From: Anas platyrhynchos
Taxonomy: Eukaryota > Chordata > Aves > Anseriformes > Anatidae
DNA: 64,000 bases
Direction of reading: 5' to 3'
Assembly (NCBI RefSeq): GCF_047663525.1
Contig: NC_092611.1
Location: 3,509,001-3,573,000 of the forward strand
Position numbers and translations under genes: made by a program. The notes below the pieces were generated by a model, which was given only the letters and a program-made list of their open reading frames with translations, had not been told where the DNA came from and did no database searches. Below are positions 1-12,681 of the stretch, piece after piece (positions within the stretch are counted from its first letter, which is position 1; every line of letters starts with the position of its first letter).

Positions 1-2369
1 ACCCAGCATAGCTGGAGCGGTACGAGATGGAAATCTGACGCATTTCCCAAATTTTGCATTCGTCCCAGAAGTGCTGGGGGAGGAGGGTCATGTTGTTTGT
101 TTTCCTCTCTTCTACACTTTTGGGTGTCATTTGTCAATGTCTTCCACAAAATAACATGATTTATGCCAGCAGGCTGATTGTACGTCCTTCATTAACTTAG
201 ACAGATTTGCTTGTTTTTTAAAACTATTATTATTATAAAGCATATACTTATTTCCTTCCAGAAATCAAGGTTAGTAAGAACACAGATCCCATCAACATCT
301 CTTTCTCAATCAAACAACTAAAACACAGAAATAACATGTATCAGCGACAGCAATCAACAACCAAGTCTTCCTTGGCTGACATCTGCTGTAATAAAAACAA
401 TGTTTTGGTCAATGACCAGGAACTAGGCGCTTGTATAGGAAAGCCCTTGATAGAAGGACCTCAAGTTTCTGGAGGTTTCAGAGCATCCCCTCCCTCTCTC
501 ATGCTTGGAGCAGCAAGGGTCTTAAAGAACCCTTCCCTGGTGTTAATCAAAGCTTCTCCCAGCAAGCAGAGATCTCTTTCTTCCCTCTCAAATCCACCGA
601 ACCTCCCCTTTTAAGCTATATATACTTTAAAAGATGTAACCCAGATAATAATTGTTGCCTGTAGATTATTCTAAGATGCCTCCCTTTTCTCTAGAAAATA
701 CTTATGGCTGCTGCTGCTGCAGCCGCTGCTGGCAAGAGGGCAAATTGGCAATGCGTTAAATTTTTAATAAAAATAGAAGCAGAGGACACATAACAAGGCT
801 CATTTAGAGCAGGAGGAAGGGAGGCCAGGCAAGTGCAGACCCAGTGGGTAGAATCATTAGACACGGGCGGTCGGACCCGACACTACGACCGCTGTAATGC
901 TGGAGGGGAGAAATCCCCTCCTGGAAGATGCTGGTGGGGATTAGTGCAGTTAGACAAGGCAAAAGCATTTCTCCCATTGTTTTGAAGCTATTTGGCAATG
1001 CAGTGTGAGCCTGCTGGGGCTGGGGTGATAATGAGAGGCAGCGAGGTGTTGGCAGCAGAAACCATCTCTAAGCCCCAATCTGATGGGTCCCCAGATTTCT
1101 TCTTTCCTCCAGCTCCTCTGTGATTCCCTGCTTGAGTTTGGGATCATTTTTTAAAGGTGATTCTCCATGATGCTCCATGATCTATGATTTTAGGACTTGG
1201 TTTCCCCATATACACAGTGCTCCTCCAACTGAAACTGCAACAGGCTCTCCACCTCCAAGCAGCAGCAGCTTTTTCTTGCAGGAGGATTTTGGTATGAAAA
1301 TACTACAGCCTGGACCCTTAATGTGAAGACTCAGGTCTGGAATGGCTTCTGCCCCACAACCACCCCATACCCCACAAGGTCTGATATGCCACCTCCCAGC
1401 CATCACAGCCCCATTAAAAGCAGCGCCCCAGAAAACAGCCTGTGCTCAAAACTCTGGCTGAAATAAAAGCCAAAAAGCATTTTCTAAGCAGCCCAACCTG
1501 CCTGCAAGCAGCACTTACAGAAGCTATAGGTGCAGGGGGATGAGGTGTCCCCAGGGCACCCCAGCATCCCATCTCCATCCTGGGGTCATTTGGGTACCCT
1601 GCCTGAGCTTCATTGCAAGGGGTGTTTAATGAGATGAACTCCCTCAAAGCCCGATGAACTGTATTTAATGTGTTTTTAATTGTCCGGGGTTGTGTTTTTC
1701 TACCAGGGAGAAGGCAAATTAGAGCCATAAGAATGAGCTAATTGGAGCAGGGCAAAATTTTTATGCTGTCAGGGATGGTTTTCAACAGGACTCAGCCCCA
1801 GATGGGGGGGGGGAAGTGGGGGATGGGGGTTGGCCAGTGATGGCTGTGTTGTTTCATAGGGAAAAATGTGGGAATTGCCTGTTTTATCCCTTCCCAGATT
1901 TTGACTCTTCAAGAAGCTTTCCTTTCCCTCCTTTTAGTATTAAGAGAAAGCAAAAATAGGGATCTGGAAGGTGGGATGCTGGGAACCACTCACTTTTCAC
2001 TTTTGCCTCATTTTACTGAAAAATTATTAATTTTAGTAAAGGTTGCCATTTCATACTGGCTTTAATGCTGAAATGTGAGCTCGAACACCCATCCCCTTTC
2101 CTACTACCAGCTGGCTGCAGGATCATGCCCTGGCCCCACAGTCCTGTGTGAGGGTTCCCTCTCCTCCCCACCAGACACCCTTTCCAAGGGACACTGTGAC
2201 ACCGCATCCTGCTGTCCCCATGCACTGCATGTGACACCGCACAGATATGTCCTTTTGGCTCCAGGTCACAAACCTTTCTGTCCTTTCAGGTCTTGGAGCT
2301 ACAAGTGCTGGGGATGGCTCCTGCTGGGTGCTGGGACATATTTCTTGCAATACCTTTCCATCCTATAGC
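1..2369. other. Unique non-coding DNA
   Basis: No gene was recognised. The stretch holds a CTG/CTGCTG-rich spot at 703-733, a TA-rich TATATATACTTTAAAAGATG segment near 617 and the G-run cluster at 1804-1829. Open frames here are short and overlap on both strands without a codon pattern that suggests coding. Confidence 0.7.
1804..1829 (+). other. G-run cluster, possible G-quadruplex
   Basis: A G10 run, AAGT, a G5 run, AT, a G5 run, TT and GG follow each other. Four G3 runs are available if the first run is split. Confidence 0.55.
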
Positions 2370-2560
2370 AGCTTTTATCCAATAATCTTAAAAGCACTTT
2401 CCGAGTAATAATTAATTAAGCTTCATAGGCTCTTTGTTCAATTCCAGATTGTTAATAAATTATACTTTATTATTTATAAAAATACACCATGTAATTTTTC
2501 TCTCCTGCTATTACCCTGAACAGTCACTTACCCTATATTAGCACAGTTTAATTCCGATTT
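2370..2560. promoter_or_regulatory. Candidate conserved AT-rich block
   Basis: TAATAATTAATTAAG lies at 2406-2420, a SOX-type CTTTGTTCAA at 2432-2441, and TTATTTATAAAAATACACC near 2470-2488. The block reads as complex AT-rich text between two GC-richer flanks. Confidence 0.22.
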
Positions 2561-4234
2561 GGCAAGTGTGATCTTTAACCTTTTGATGTTTGTCCATTTT
2601 AGGGAGCTGTTGAAGAGCTGTAGAAAGAAGAGGGGTAGAAGAAATAAGAGGGGCAGCAACAGGAGACATGAGGTTTGGGTGGTCCTGCCCAGCTCATTAT
2701 ATTGTATGATATATTATACTGAAGAGCTTTGCATGTTTTTGCTAAAAAGGATATTATTATTGCCCTTATCCTCACATAGAATTAGGTGTATTGCTTTTGC
2801 CTTCAGCCCCCTGATAACCCCTTTATAATTCCTAGGCCAGAATCTTGTGTCCGTTTCATTTTTCCTCCTCTAAGACACACCAAAGCTGCTTATCCAGACT
2901 GTGAGACTGGGGCCAATTTCTGCCCTGCTCCCAAATACTCTTGACCTCAGCAGCCTCCAGCTTAGCCCTGAAGCAACCCAAAACCATGCATTTCTTTCCA
3001 GTGCCGAACACAGAGCAAGCAGCAGCTGCCTGGGCAGGATTTCATTTACCCATGGGATGAGAGCCACATGGAGGGGAAGCAAACAGGAGTTAAGAGAAAT
3101 AAGCCATTGAGATGGTTTCTCCAAAGCACCATGTACTTTTGCACAAGAAAAGCCAACGAGGGATGTGCTTAATGGTGTTGAAAGGGGAAAAGAGAGAGCA
3201 AGACACATCCCAGCTCCTCCAGTAAGTAGTGGGGGGAAAAACACTATTACAGGGTTATAATCTCTTGTGTTAGATGCTCAGAAGGAGAAGAGATGAGGGG
3301 AGAGCAGCTCAGAGAAGCTTATGAGCTGACCTGCAACAAGCTCCCTGTATCCCTCCTATTAACGGGGTTTTACGCTGCACCCATCGTGAGTTAAGCTGCT
3401 GCATGTTGTGCCTCTCCAAAATCACCTGCTCAGCTGTTCTAGCAGACCTCAGCATTTTCACCAACAGCATTAAACTGACCCATTTCTACTTATTTACTCA
3501 GTTTGCACTGGTGGTGCTCACCTGTAACCTGCTAAGATCAGGATGTGGATGGGAAAGGGCAGTGATCTCCTGGTCTATTGATGAAAACCCACAATGGGTT
3601 TTGGACACACATGATCATGTGGCTCCTTGGCAGGCTCAGCCCAGATTATGGATGGATCTGCATGGTTAAAACCCATTTTTACTTTTAAGATGTAAAGTAG
3701 CACATCCTTTCTCACCTGTTTGTACCAGGCAAAGTAAGAAATATGTGTGGAAGAGCAGCATGACCCAAAATGTGTGCTGCAAACTTTACAAACCTTGAAT
3801 GCTCCAGGAAAACTGAGTGCCTGCATGATCACCCTTCCCTTTGCTCCTCAAATGTTTCAAAACCTCACAGAACATCATCTGGGGAGTAAAGAGCTTGCTT
3901 AGATCCTTGCCCAGGACATGGGTAGGGTGAAAATCCTGGAGGAGGTTAATGTGATCCGATTCAGGAAGATGGAGAGGGGCAAAGTGGAAAATGTACACTG
4001 GAGAGAAACCCCACATTCATCCCCACGGGCTGGTAGCAATACCCTCACCCCGAACCTGATTTGGGGGATAACATGTGCCAGGGGGGTGGAGCTGGGCAAG
4101 GCAGTGAGGATCTGCACATACACCCCAGTTCAAACCCTCCACTTGTTCCAAAATCTGTGTCACCCAGAAGCCACCAGTGCCAACAAACTTCAAACACCCT
4201 AAAAAATTCATTTTACTGCAGTTCAGATTAACTA

Positions 4235-4257
4235 AATATATATATACATATATATAA
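4235..4257 (+). repeat. (AT)n microsatellite
   Basis: ATATATATATA-C-ATATATATA is interrupted once by C, within an AT-rich stretch from 4200 to 4310. Confidence 0.9.
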
Positions 4258-5049
4258 AATCAGCCTTTAACTTCTACATTTTCAAATTATTTCTGAATTA
4301 ATATCAAAAAAATACGGGGGGAGCAGCATTATAAAAAAAGAAAAAAAAGCAAAATGATGGGCTTCTCCTTAACTTGAGCAGCATCAGAGGGTTTTCCATA
4401 CCACCTGTGACAGCTTTGAGCACAGCACCAGCAAAGCATACATTTTGCTAGTGGTTGTGCTTGTTGGTGGGTTAATAATTTAAGCTCAGCAATGTCTAAA
4501 CCAAATTGCGAGCCTTCTGGAAGAAGCATCACCTACCATGTGCGTGTCAGGAGGATGCTAGCCACAGCTTGCTCATTAATGCTTCTTTAATCGGTGTTTT
4601 GGGAAATTAGAGATGGCCGTGCAGGGATCTGACAGCACTGCATTGTGTGAGAAAACTGAGGAACAAAGGAACAGTCCTGTCAGTAAGGCTGGGCTTCCTT
4701 TTGCAATAGGAATTTCAATCCATAACACCATCCTCTCTCACTGTGTGGATGAATGGTTGCATTTCTCCATGCTGGGTTTGCTGATATGAGCCGGAATCCC
4801 ACCTCTTCCTCAGGAGAAATAAAACCTTCTTGGGAAAGCTTTCTTTCTCCCAGTTTACAAAATGAAGCTGTTCATCCTCAGCCAAGAGCCTTGAGCTCCT
4901 TCAGAGGGCAGGGCAGATTTCTTTCTCCTCCCAAACTAAAACTGCCTTCCTGGGGGCTATTGGGAAGATGCTCCTGAGGTTGGTTTTTCCCAGGCCAGGG
5001 TGTTTGTGAAAGATGCTGAGGGGAAAGCCAAGTGCCGGTTGTCGCTTCT

Positions 5050-5165
5050 CTCCACTTTGATTCCTTTATTCTTTTGTTTTATTTGGGTATAATTAACAGC
5101 TTTGCCTAATACAGTATTAATTCATTGTGTCATTGCATTAATTAGCATTAAAGAGGCCCTTATAT
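5050..5165. promoter_or_regulatory. Candidate conserved TAAT-rich block
   Basis: Repeated homeodomain-type cores occur: TATAATTAAC near 5088-5097, TATTAATTCATTG near 5115-5127 and GCATTAATTAGCATTAAAG at 5135-5153. The last holds an imperfect GCATTAAT-type dyad. Confidence 0.25.
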
Positions 5166-6217
5166 CACTGTCTGGAACTAGAGCGGATCCAGCAGCAAAG
5201 TCAGAGAAATTTTTTCTGTCTGAGTGTGGCACAAGGGCAGAAGAAAAACATCCAATTTGACAGCATCCAGAAAAAGCCATTTCCTGGTGATGTGATGCAG
5301 CATCCCAACCATAGCAGCTTCATGGGGGCACTGGACAAAAATATTGTTTGTGGGAGAAAAAGGCCAAATCCTTGGATTTCTTACTTGGGAGCTCTTGCTT
5401 GCTAGAGAAATGTAAACTTGGAGACATCTCTGGCAGTGCTGCATGCAGCCCCCTTCTCTCTCCTCTCACCCAGGTGCAGCGATGCTGTAATGCTGGATGG
5501 GAAGGTAAAGGATTCTTTGCTACACTTAAAAAAGGGGAGGGGAAAATTGCTTTTTGAGTTCCTGAAAAAAAACTATAAAGAAAGATTCAATGAAAACTTA
5601 AAAATAGGAAAAAATCTTCACGGCTGTGCTGTGATGCAGCTTTCCAGGGACTGTTTTTTTTTTTTCTTTTTTTTCTTCCTGACAACATTTTTCCTCCCTT
5701 TGAACAGAAGTGATTAAAGACACCAAAGCCCCAATGTTATTAGTGCAATGTTACCTAAAACCACCAAAGCTGGGAAATCTGTTTAAGGCTCTCTGTATCT
5801 TCCTCGGGGGCTGCAGCACAAATTCAGTCTTTAGCAATGTTAGCCCATTTTTGGCAGGCTTTGGCAGGAGAAAAGAGGTTGCCACAAGGTCACTTTGCTC
5901 CAGGTGACCTCGTGGGTGATGTCCTGAAATGCTGGGTAAAATATTAAAAAATGAGGATTTTTTTCGCTGGTTCTGAGAACAGATAAATACCTGGGAGGTC
6001 ATGAATCCCCAGTGGGAAATTTCAGCTTTTAGGGGTTGAAATTAAAAAGACAAGCTGCCAGTGGGTCACTTAGCCTGGCATTGGGAGTGGGAATGGGAGA
6101 AGGAGGATAAAATTGCTAAAGGGGAACGTAGTTGGTGGCAAGCTGCACGGGGAATGGGCTGGGGGAATCAAACCACCTTTAACGAGGTGGTTGGTTTGCC
6201 TGCTGATGTTGGGTGAA

Positions 6218-7470
6218 TTCATAGAATCACAGAATCATGGATAATCCTAAGTCAGAAGGGACCACAAAAATCTTCAAGTCTACCTCCTGGCTCCACACAG
6301 GACCATTTAAAAACCAGAGTGTCTGAGCATTGTCCAAATTCCTCTTGAACTCTGAGAGGCTCAATTCTGTGACCACATCCTGGAGCAGCCTGTCCCAGTG
6401 CCCGACCACCTCTGGGTGCAGACCCTTTCCCTAACCCCCAGCCTGACCCTCCCCTGTCCCAGCTCCATGCTGTCCCCTCGGGTCCTGTTGCTGTCCCCAG
6501 AGAGCAGAGCTCAGCGCCTGCCCCTCCGCTCCCCTCATTAGGGAGCTGCAGGCCGCCATGAGGCCTCCCCTCGGCCTGCTCTGCTCGGGGCTGAACAGAC
6601 CAAGGCACCTCAGCCGCTCCTTGTACTCCTCCCCCTCTGGACCCTTCCCCAGCTTTGTAGCCCTCCTTTGGAAGTACTCTAATAGTTTTATGTCATTTTT
6701 CATACTGTGGTGCCCATACTGGCACACAGTGCTCGAGGTCAGTCCTCACCAGTGCAGAGCACAGCGGGACAATCCCTTCCCTTCCTTTGGCTGCCAGGGC
6801 TCTCTGATGTCTCCTGTTCAACTTGCCAGAATCCCCAGACCCCTTTCTGTGGGCTGGTCTCCAGTCTCCCGTTCCCCAGGTTGTACATATAGACAGGGTT
6901 GTCCCCTCCTAGGTGCAGGATCTGGCACTTGCTCTTGTTAAACCCCATGTTGTTTTGACTGCCCAGCCCTCTAATTTGTCAAGATCTCTTTGCAAGGCCT
7001 CTCCACCCTTGAGGGAGTCAACAGCTCCTCCCAGTTTAGTGTCATCTGCAAGCTTACTCAGTGTGCATTCGAGTCCTGCATCCAGATCATTTATAAAAAT
7101 ATTGAAGAGAACTGGCCCCAAAATGCCGGTGACTGCCCACCAGCCTGATGTAATCGCATTTACTGTAAGCCTTTGAGCTGACCTGCCTGTGTTGGTCACC
7201 CATCGTAGTATGCATTTATCTAGCTATGTGCTGGGCATTTTGTCCAGAGGGGCATTGTGGGGCACCTGAAAGTTTTGCTGAAATCCAAAAATCCACCGGC
7301 TTCCATTGATCAACTAGGTGAGTAATCTTCTCCTAAAAGGAAATTAAGTTCATTAAACTGGGCTTTTACCTCGTGAACCTGTGAGTTGGCTATGACCAAA
7401 GACTGATGGAGTTGCTTTGACTTTCAGTCAGTTTTTACTCCTTGCTTCCTGGCAGGATGCTGACAAAAAG
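6218..7470 (-). mobile_element. CR1 LINE, 5'-truncated, inactive
   Basis: This is a non-LTR retrotransposon remnant read on the minus strand. Its 3' end lies at about 6218, where the minus strand ends in the diagnostic CR1 tail, two tandem ATTCTRTGA-like units without poly(A). Going 5', decayed ORF2 protein is recognisable. It has an FNIFINDLD block near 7075-7105, a polymerase box near 7041-7052 reading LADD where the family has FADD, then DDTKLGG and an [10 protein letters not shown] stretch. A [12 protein letters not shown] block lies near 6905-6930, and an RRATKL-EERL-LGLFS-type block at about 6595-6675. The block before LGPVLFN, normally a QGS motif, is missing. The text between the HLG block and the C-terminal block is shortened, and several stops and frame changes break the frame. 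The 5' part, 7200-7470, still matches the RT segment around NLISF-KITHLVD but has stops. A full element is several kb, so this is an ordinary 5'-truncated copy. The outer boundary near 7470 is approximate. Confidence 0.95.
6909..7199 (-). pseudogene. CR1 ORF2 reverse-transcriptase fragment
   Basis: This is the longest open piece of the decayed CR1 ORF2, about 96 codons. It covers part of the RT palm: the residues around NIFINDLD, then the polymerase box as LADD at about codons 50-53 (7041-7052), then TKLGG. In intact CR1 copies this enzyme makes cDNA at the nicked target during retrotransposition. Here the fragment is bounded by stops and frame shifts, lacks the endonuclease and the N-terminal RT, and has lost the QGS-type motif just before LGPVLFN. 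The first Met is simply the first ATG in the fragment, not a biological start. It is not expected to make a working protein. Confidence 0.85.
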
Positions 7471-7894
7471 ACAAAATACTCCATAAATACATTTGGGGTT
7501 GGGATGTCCCATAAATGTGAAGGGCTGGGATGCAGGTTTTGGGGAAGTGTTGGAAGTCTCGGGGTGGTGTCAGGGGTCATCATGACTGTTGTGTTTCATC
7601 AGGGAGTTGGGAGCATGGGTAAAATTTGGGGAGGAGAGAAGTGATGGCAAATGATACAAATGAGAGGGCAGTGGAAAAAAAAACAAAAACCAAAACCTTC
7701 CATGCCAGGTGCTAAAAATCCCAGGTGTCTGCAGTTTCGTCTTGCCATACGAGCAAATAAATAAAGGCAGAATAACTTTTAATATGATTACCTGAACTGA
7801 CACTGTGAATTTAAACTGAATAAAATCAATGCAATGCTGAGGCATCTCTCAGCTCTATTGACAGTGCTGGCTGGTGATTTTTCCCCTTGAACTA

Positions 7895-8115
7895 GCAGAA
7901 TAAAAACTAAAAGCTGCATTAGTTTTTTTTAATTAAGACTCCGGCATTATCAGGCTTTACAAGACAGAGCCAATGCACAGATGAATTACCATTTAATTAA
8001 GCTTTCCAAGAAACTTTTGAAGACTGCAGATTAAATGTGGGCTCTGATTTCTTGCATTTTTTTTCCAAGAGAAGTTTTAATTCTTTTACCCGAGTTTGAT
8101 AAATAATAATAATAA
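7895..8115. promoter_or_regulatory. Candidate conserved AT-rich block
   Basis: AT-rich complex text contains TTTTAATTAAGAC near 7927-7939, CCATTTAATTAAGCTT at 7989-8004, CAGATTAAATG near 8026-8036 and (AAT)n at 8100-8113. It has two perfect TTAATTAA-type palindromes about 60 bp apart. Confidence 0.22.
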
Positions 8116-9363
8116 CACAAATAATTATCTGCAAGATATAGCTTGCTGATTTTCCATTTTCAGAGCATCCTGGATGTAAAGACGTATACACAGTTTGAAG
8201 ACAAGAGAGCTATGGTGTATATATGCCCCAGATGTGGAGGACAGAGCCAGCAGCCCCGGATGCCCCAGACTGAACTGTCAGCACAGAAAATTCAAGGAGT
8301 CAGCCCACAAATGCAAGGATGAAAGGGGGATTTGGAGAAAAAATCCCTGCATATTGCTTACATTTATTGTCTTTATTTCACCTGTCAGAGGTTGCCGTCT
8401 GCTTTGCATTGAGATGCAGAAAGGGACAGAGGCATTGCCTGGATGGAATTACATTGGTTCTCCCTGGGGTATAGGGCAGTGTGTGGCAAGGCTCAGAGAT
8501 ATCGAATGGGAGCAAAGCAGGACACGTACAGTGTGTGCTATCGCCTGTCCTTGGAGGGGATTTCCTGAAGGGGGTTTTGGTTGCCAGGTTTTCCCTGATG
8601 GTATTTTCCAGTGGCTTTGATATTATGAATACATATGCTTCAGTGCCAGTCTTGGTTCTTTATTTATTTGTTTAGGCCCGGTGGTAAAATGACTTTTTAA
8701 TCCCATTATAGGTTCAGTGCAAGTGTATCTGAGTGTTTCCAGAAAAGCAGAACAGAGAAACAGTAAGGATAAAGAAATTGCTCCTAAACACCGGGGAAAA
8801 CCCCCTCCTGACCTCAGCCTCTCTGCTCCAAGCTCCTGCATTTCACTCTTTTCCACCGTTTTACCAATAAAACACATTTTACCTGAGCTGGGGAAAGCTG
8901 AGAAATAAATTGAATGCTAACCACTGCTAGCAGACAGCTTGCTGCTTCTTCAGCTTCTCCTCCCGCAGCAGGTCCCAGCCCTGCCTCCAGGGCTGAGGTG
9001 TCTGCGTAGTGTTTTGGGGGAAAACAATAACCCCAATATACTTCTCAAATACAGGAAGGAAAGGCAACGGTGCAGTGCAGCTAAAAGCAATGTGCAGTGA
9101 TGCTCAACACTGATTTCAGACCCTCCCCGAGAGGAGGAGGTTTTGGAGATACTGGCAGGTCCGCGCATCCTTTTGGGACATCCACAGACATATCTCAACA
9201 TGGCCCCGTAGGGGGAAAGCCCAGCAGGAGGGCTGTGAGTGTAACCAGGCAGAAATGAATGCTCAGACACCTGGTAACAAGAAAGAGGCACTGAAGTGGG
9301 ATGAGATTATAAAGCGAGAGACCTGGTGGGCTGCTCTGTACAAATCAGTGCTATGCACTGAAA

Positions 9364-9395
9364 CATGCACTAATACATGCATTAATATATGCACC
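9364..9395 (+). repeat. 12-bp tandem repeat, about 2.5 units
   Basis: CATGCACTAATA (9364-9375), CATGCATTAATA (9376-9387) and a partial TATGCACC follow each other directly. It is a small slippage product, with ATGCA and ATTAAT cores recurring every 12 bp. Confidence 0.75.
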
Positions 9396-11385
9396 AGCTT
9401 GCACTCACGCACAGAACAGGGCTGCACCAAGCCCCCTCTAACCCCTGGCCCGCACCTTGCCTCTGTGCTCAGCCCCTTTAAGGGGGCCAGTTTGGGCTTT
9501 TGCAGTTCAGCAGAACACAGGGAAAAAGAGAGCTAGGAGAGTGCTCCCCGGTTTGTTTTTGACTCATTGCATGCTCTGTGTCTCAATTTGTTTGATTTTC
9601 AACATTTTCATCTTTAGGAGCTGCTCCGTATCTCCGCTCGGTCTCCACGAAGCAAAGAAATCCCACTCGACCCCAGCCCTTTGTCAGATAAGCAAGCATA
9701 AGAAATTTGGAGGACCTGGTCCCTAGAGCAGATATTTTTTGACTCAAAAGACATCTACCCGCCAAATCCCGGCTGGAGCACCTGCCCGGGGCTTGCGGCA
9801 ACGCTGCGGCTCCAGTGCCATCTCATGGGTGCTCAGGGATGCTGCAGCCCTGCACAGCATGTGGCCGAGCAGTTGCTCTCGGATCACTTTCAGATCCCCC
9901 GACAGCAGAACTGCTTGCCTGGAGCAGAGCAGGTGTTTGTGACAGTGAGGGGACATGCGAGGGAGGTGGCACTAGAGGGGAAGGAGTCAGTCACACTAGG
10001 GCTCCACACCCCAAAAAAAGAGGATAGACATCAAAACTTTGAGTTCTCACGGATATGGTTGTTTTTTCACAAAGTTTTGGGGCACACTTGTCTGGCTTTT
10101 GCACCAAAGCAGGGTGGTACAAGGAGGAGCATCCTAGAAAGTGGAAGCAGGGTGTAGAAAAGCAAAATAATGTGAATTAGCAGCAAGCTGCTGCTGCCAT
10201 GGCCCTGAAAAGGGAAGGGAGCAATCTGCTGGTATCATTGCCTCATCTCATCATTGCTGAACGCATCGTGCAGACTATTTTCAACGAGAAATTCTTACAG
10301 AAGGAAATAAAATAGGGGCTTTCATCTCTCTATATATGTATGTGCATAGAAATAAAAATGTCTTGGCACTCTCCTTTGCAGCCCTCCTCAGAACTATACT
10401 GTAGCGATGCTTGAGCTTGCAGCCGCATCTCCTGGCTGCGCAGGCAGACCTAGAGATGGCAGTGCAGCCCTTCAAATGCAGAGCCTCCTCCCAGCCCCTT
10501 ATTTTAGGTGAAGCCAGGAGCAAGGCCTGATAACCAAAGCTTTGCTTCATCCTAAACCACTTTTTCCTCATCCCCTGTGGCTCTTGAAATGAAAACTTTG
10601 CCAAGCCATGACGTTTTCTTGTCATAAAAGAATGAATCGGTTTTGGGGAATTAGCCAGATTTGGCCTTGTGATTCGGGAGTGAATCCCACGAAGTGATTG
10701 CAACACTTGCATCCACTTGCTGCAATTTAATCCCATATTTATGGCCTGGCACAGCAAATCTGATCATCAGTTGCTTCCTTGCAAGTGTGTAAGTGTGGGC
10801 TTTACAGCATTGCTGGCTTGGGACTCCCCAAATGAATCTCCTCTGCCTCTTTTTTCCCCATTCCATGCTCAGTTTGCAGGGGCAGGGAGCACCTTGGGCA
10901 TGTGGGTGCTGCTGGAGGTGGTGCTGGGAGGGCTCAGCCATGCTCCCCAGCAGCTCCTGCTCCTGGTCAGCACCAGCAAGAAACCCTGCCCAGGGAAATG
11001 CAATGTGTTCCCTTATCATAAAGCCTGTTGCAAAATCTGAGCATCCCCAGAGATTTCCTCCCTGCCTATGTTATCATATATTTCATCCATAAATCACCTT
11101 CACATCATGCAAACATCAATGGGGAGTTAGGCAGGTCCTCCAAGCGAATTGAACATGTTTTGCTAAAAAGATCCTAAAACCTTCTGCCAATGACCTTTGC
11201 GCAACCCTGCTGAAATCAAATGAAGCTGTCTGAAGCATGTGTTATACTGCAAAGGGAACAAAATATCTGTTCAGATTGCCTTGGGGGAAAAAGCCATTAA
11301 CACCAAAAATGACTTTCGTCTCTTGTACAACACAGCAATGATCATCAAATTATTTAATACAATAATTTTAAATCCTGGACAGTGA

Positions 11386-11400
11386 TTTTTTTTTTTTTTT
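11386..11400 (+). repeat. T15 homopolymer
   Basis: A run of 15 T lies in AT-rich unique DNA (11330-11410). Confidence 0.95.
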
Positions 11401-11969
11401 AATGGATTCTAGCTCTTTTTCATTTCCCTGGGGCAAAGCTTAATTTTCTGAGTTCCCAGGCTTTACAAGCATGTCCAAGACCCTACTCTTCATCTCCCTT
11501 GGAAAGCACTGGAGGAATTAAGCCATCTGAGTCTTCCCCCCTTGCAATGAGAGGCAAGAGGGAGAAACTGCTGCAGCCATGAGCAAGGTGGCCATCCAAG
11601 TGCTCAAGTAGTCCCAAAGTGAGGGGGTCAGCGTCAATGATATTTAAAGTATCATTTGCTTTTTTTATTATTTTTTTTCTGGATTTGAAAACAGGGACTT
11701 TGCAGCATGCTCATGAGTAGCTGGGAGTTGTTCCATGCCTCAACAGCATTTTGGGGTGACGCAGATGATGTGTAGACCTATCTGTGGGTAGGGCTGCTGG
11801 GGTGGGCAAAGACAAGCACTTGCCATTCATGTTAACAGTGAGTCCTAATCCCTAAACCCTGAATTCCTAAATTCATACACATCCTCACTGGTAAAACACA
11901 GTGTTCCCCACCAGACTGGCTGCTGGGCAGTGCAGCCAGATCACTGCGTTGACCTAGAAATAGTTTCAG

Positions 11970-12010
11970 TTTGCTGCCTCTGTTTCCCCACCTGGAAAAT
12001 AATGATTGGT
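11970..12010. repeat. Possible MIR-like SINE remnant
   Basis: The text at 11976-12007 (CCTCTGTTTCCCCACCTGGA followed by AAATAATGATT) is close to the well-known MIR core, CTCAGTTTCC-CATCTGTAAAATGGGGATAAT. Only about 32 bp are recognisable, so it may be chance. Confidence 0.25.
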
Positions 12011-12508
12011 TATTCTAGGTAATGCAATAAATGTATGCAGAGGCACACTGAATCCTCAGCATAAATCTCCCACAAGGATAACAGCTAACATTATGAAACC
12101 ATTATGAAAACAAATCCCATTTGGGGCTGCTTAGGAGGGGTTGAATTCTCCCCTGTGACCCCATCAGCTTCGGGGCTGCAGGGCTCTGGGCTTGCCCTGT
12201 ACGCTAATGTATCTTTTTGTTGTTGTTTTTTCAAGTCTAGGATAAAAAAGGAGGAGGGGAAAAGGGTTAAGAAAATATCAGAAGTTGTCTTATTTTGCTG
12301 CCGGCTTTGGCGGCAAGGTTTTGGGTTGTTTTACACTAAGAGGCCCCATTTGCTGCCGTTCCCAGCCACAGACTGTCTGCAGCTCCTTTTAGGAATGCCA
12401 CTTCGCATAACCTCTTTTCCTTCCCAGTGCAAAAAATATGACAAAGTGTGAACGTTTGTCTGTGTTTCTCTCCAGGAACACTGCTTCCCTCCTGTAATTT
12501 GCTTTTAA

Positions 12509-12527
12509 AGAGAGAGAGAGAGAGAGA
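12509..12527 (+). repeat. (AG)n microsatellite
   Basis: Nine and a half perfect AG units follow TTTTAA. Confidence 0.95.
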
Positions 12528-12667
12528 AACTTACACCGCTCCTCTGTCAGCACTGGAAAAGAGGGAATTTACTCGGCTTTAATAAAATCGATGGATTTCC
12601 TTCCTTGTACAACTTCCGAGTCGACCTTCACCTAAGTCTCCCTCATTCCCCCGAAACCTTCCATCCT

Positions 12668-12681
12668 CCCCCCCCCCCCCC
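12668..12681 (+). repeat. C14 homopolymer
   Basis: An uninterrupted run of 14 C sits in a C-rich 12655-12730 segment. Runs this long are prone to length error and length polymorphism. Confidence 0.95.

Larger units (their letters stand above)
2561..6217. other. Unique non-coding DNA
   Basis: No gene was recognised. It contains the (AT)n tract at 4235-4257, the TAAT-rich block at 5050-5165, and a T-rich tract at 5649-5672. The longest open frame (2870-3244, minus) gives a peptide with no family resemblance. Confidence 0.7.

Noticed and set aside
9966..9982. Possible CTCF motif GGCACTAGAGGGGAAGG
   Set aside because: It has the CACTAGAGGGG core but lacks the GGC/GC end. Too weak compared with the three sites reported.
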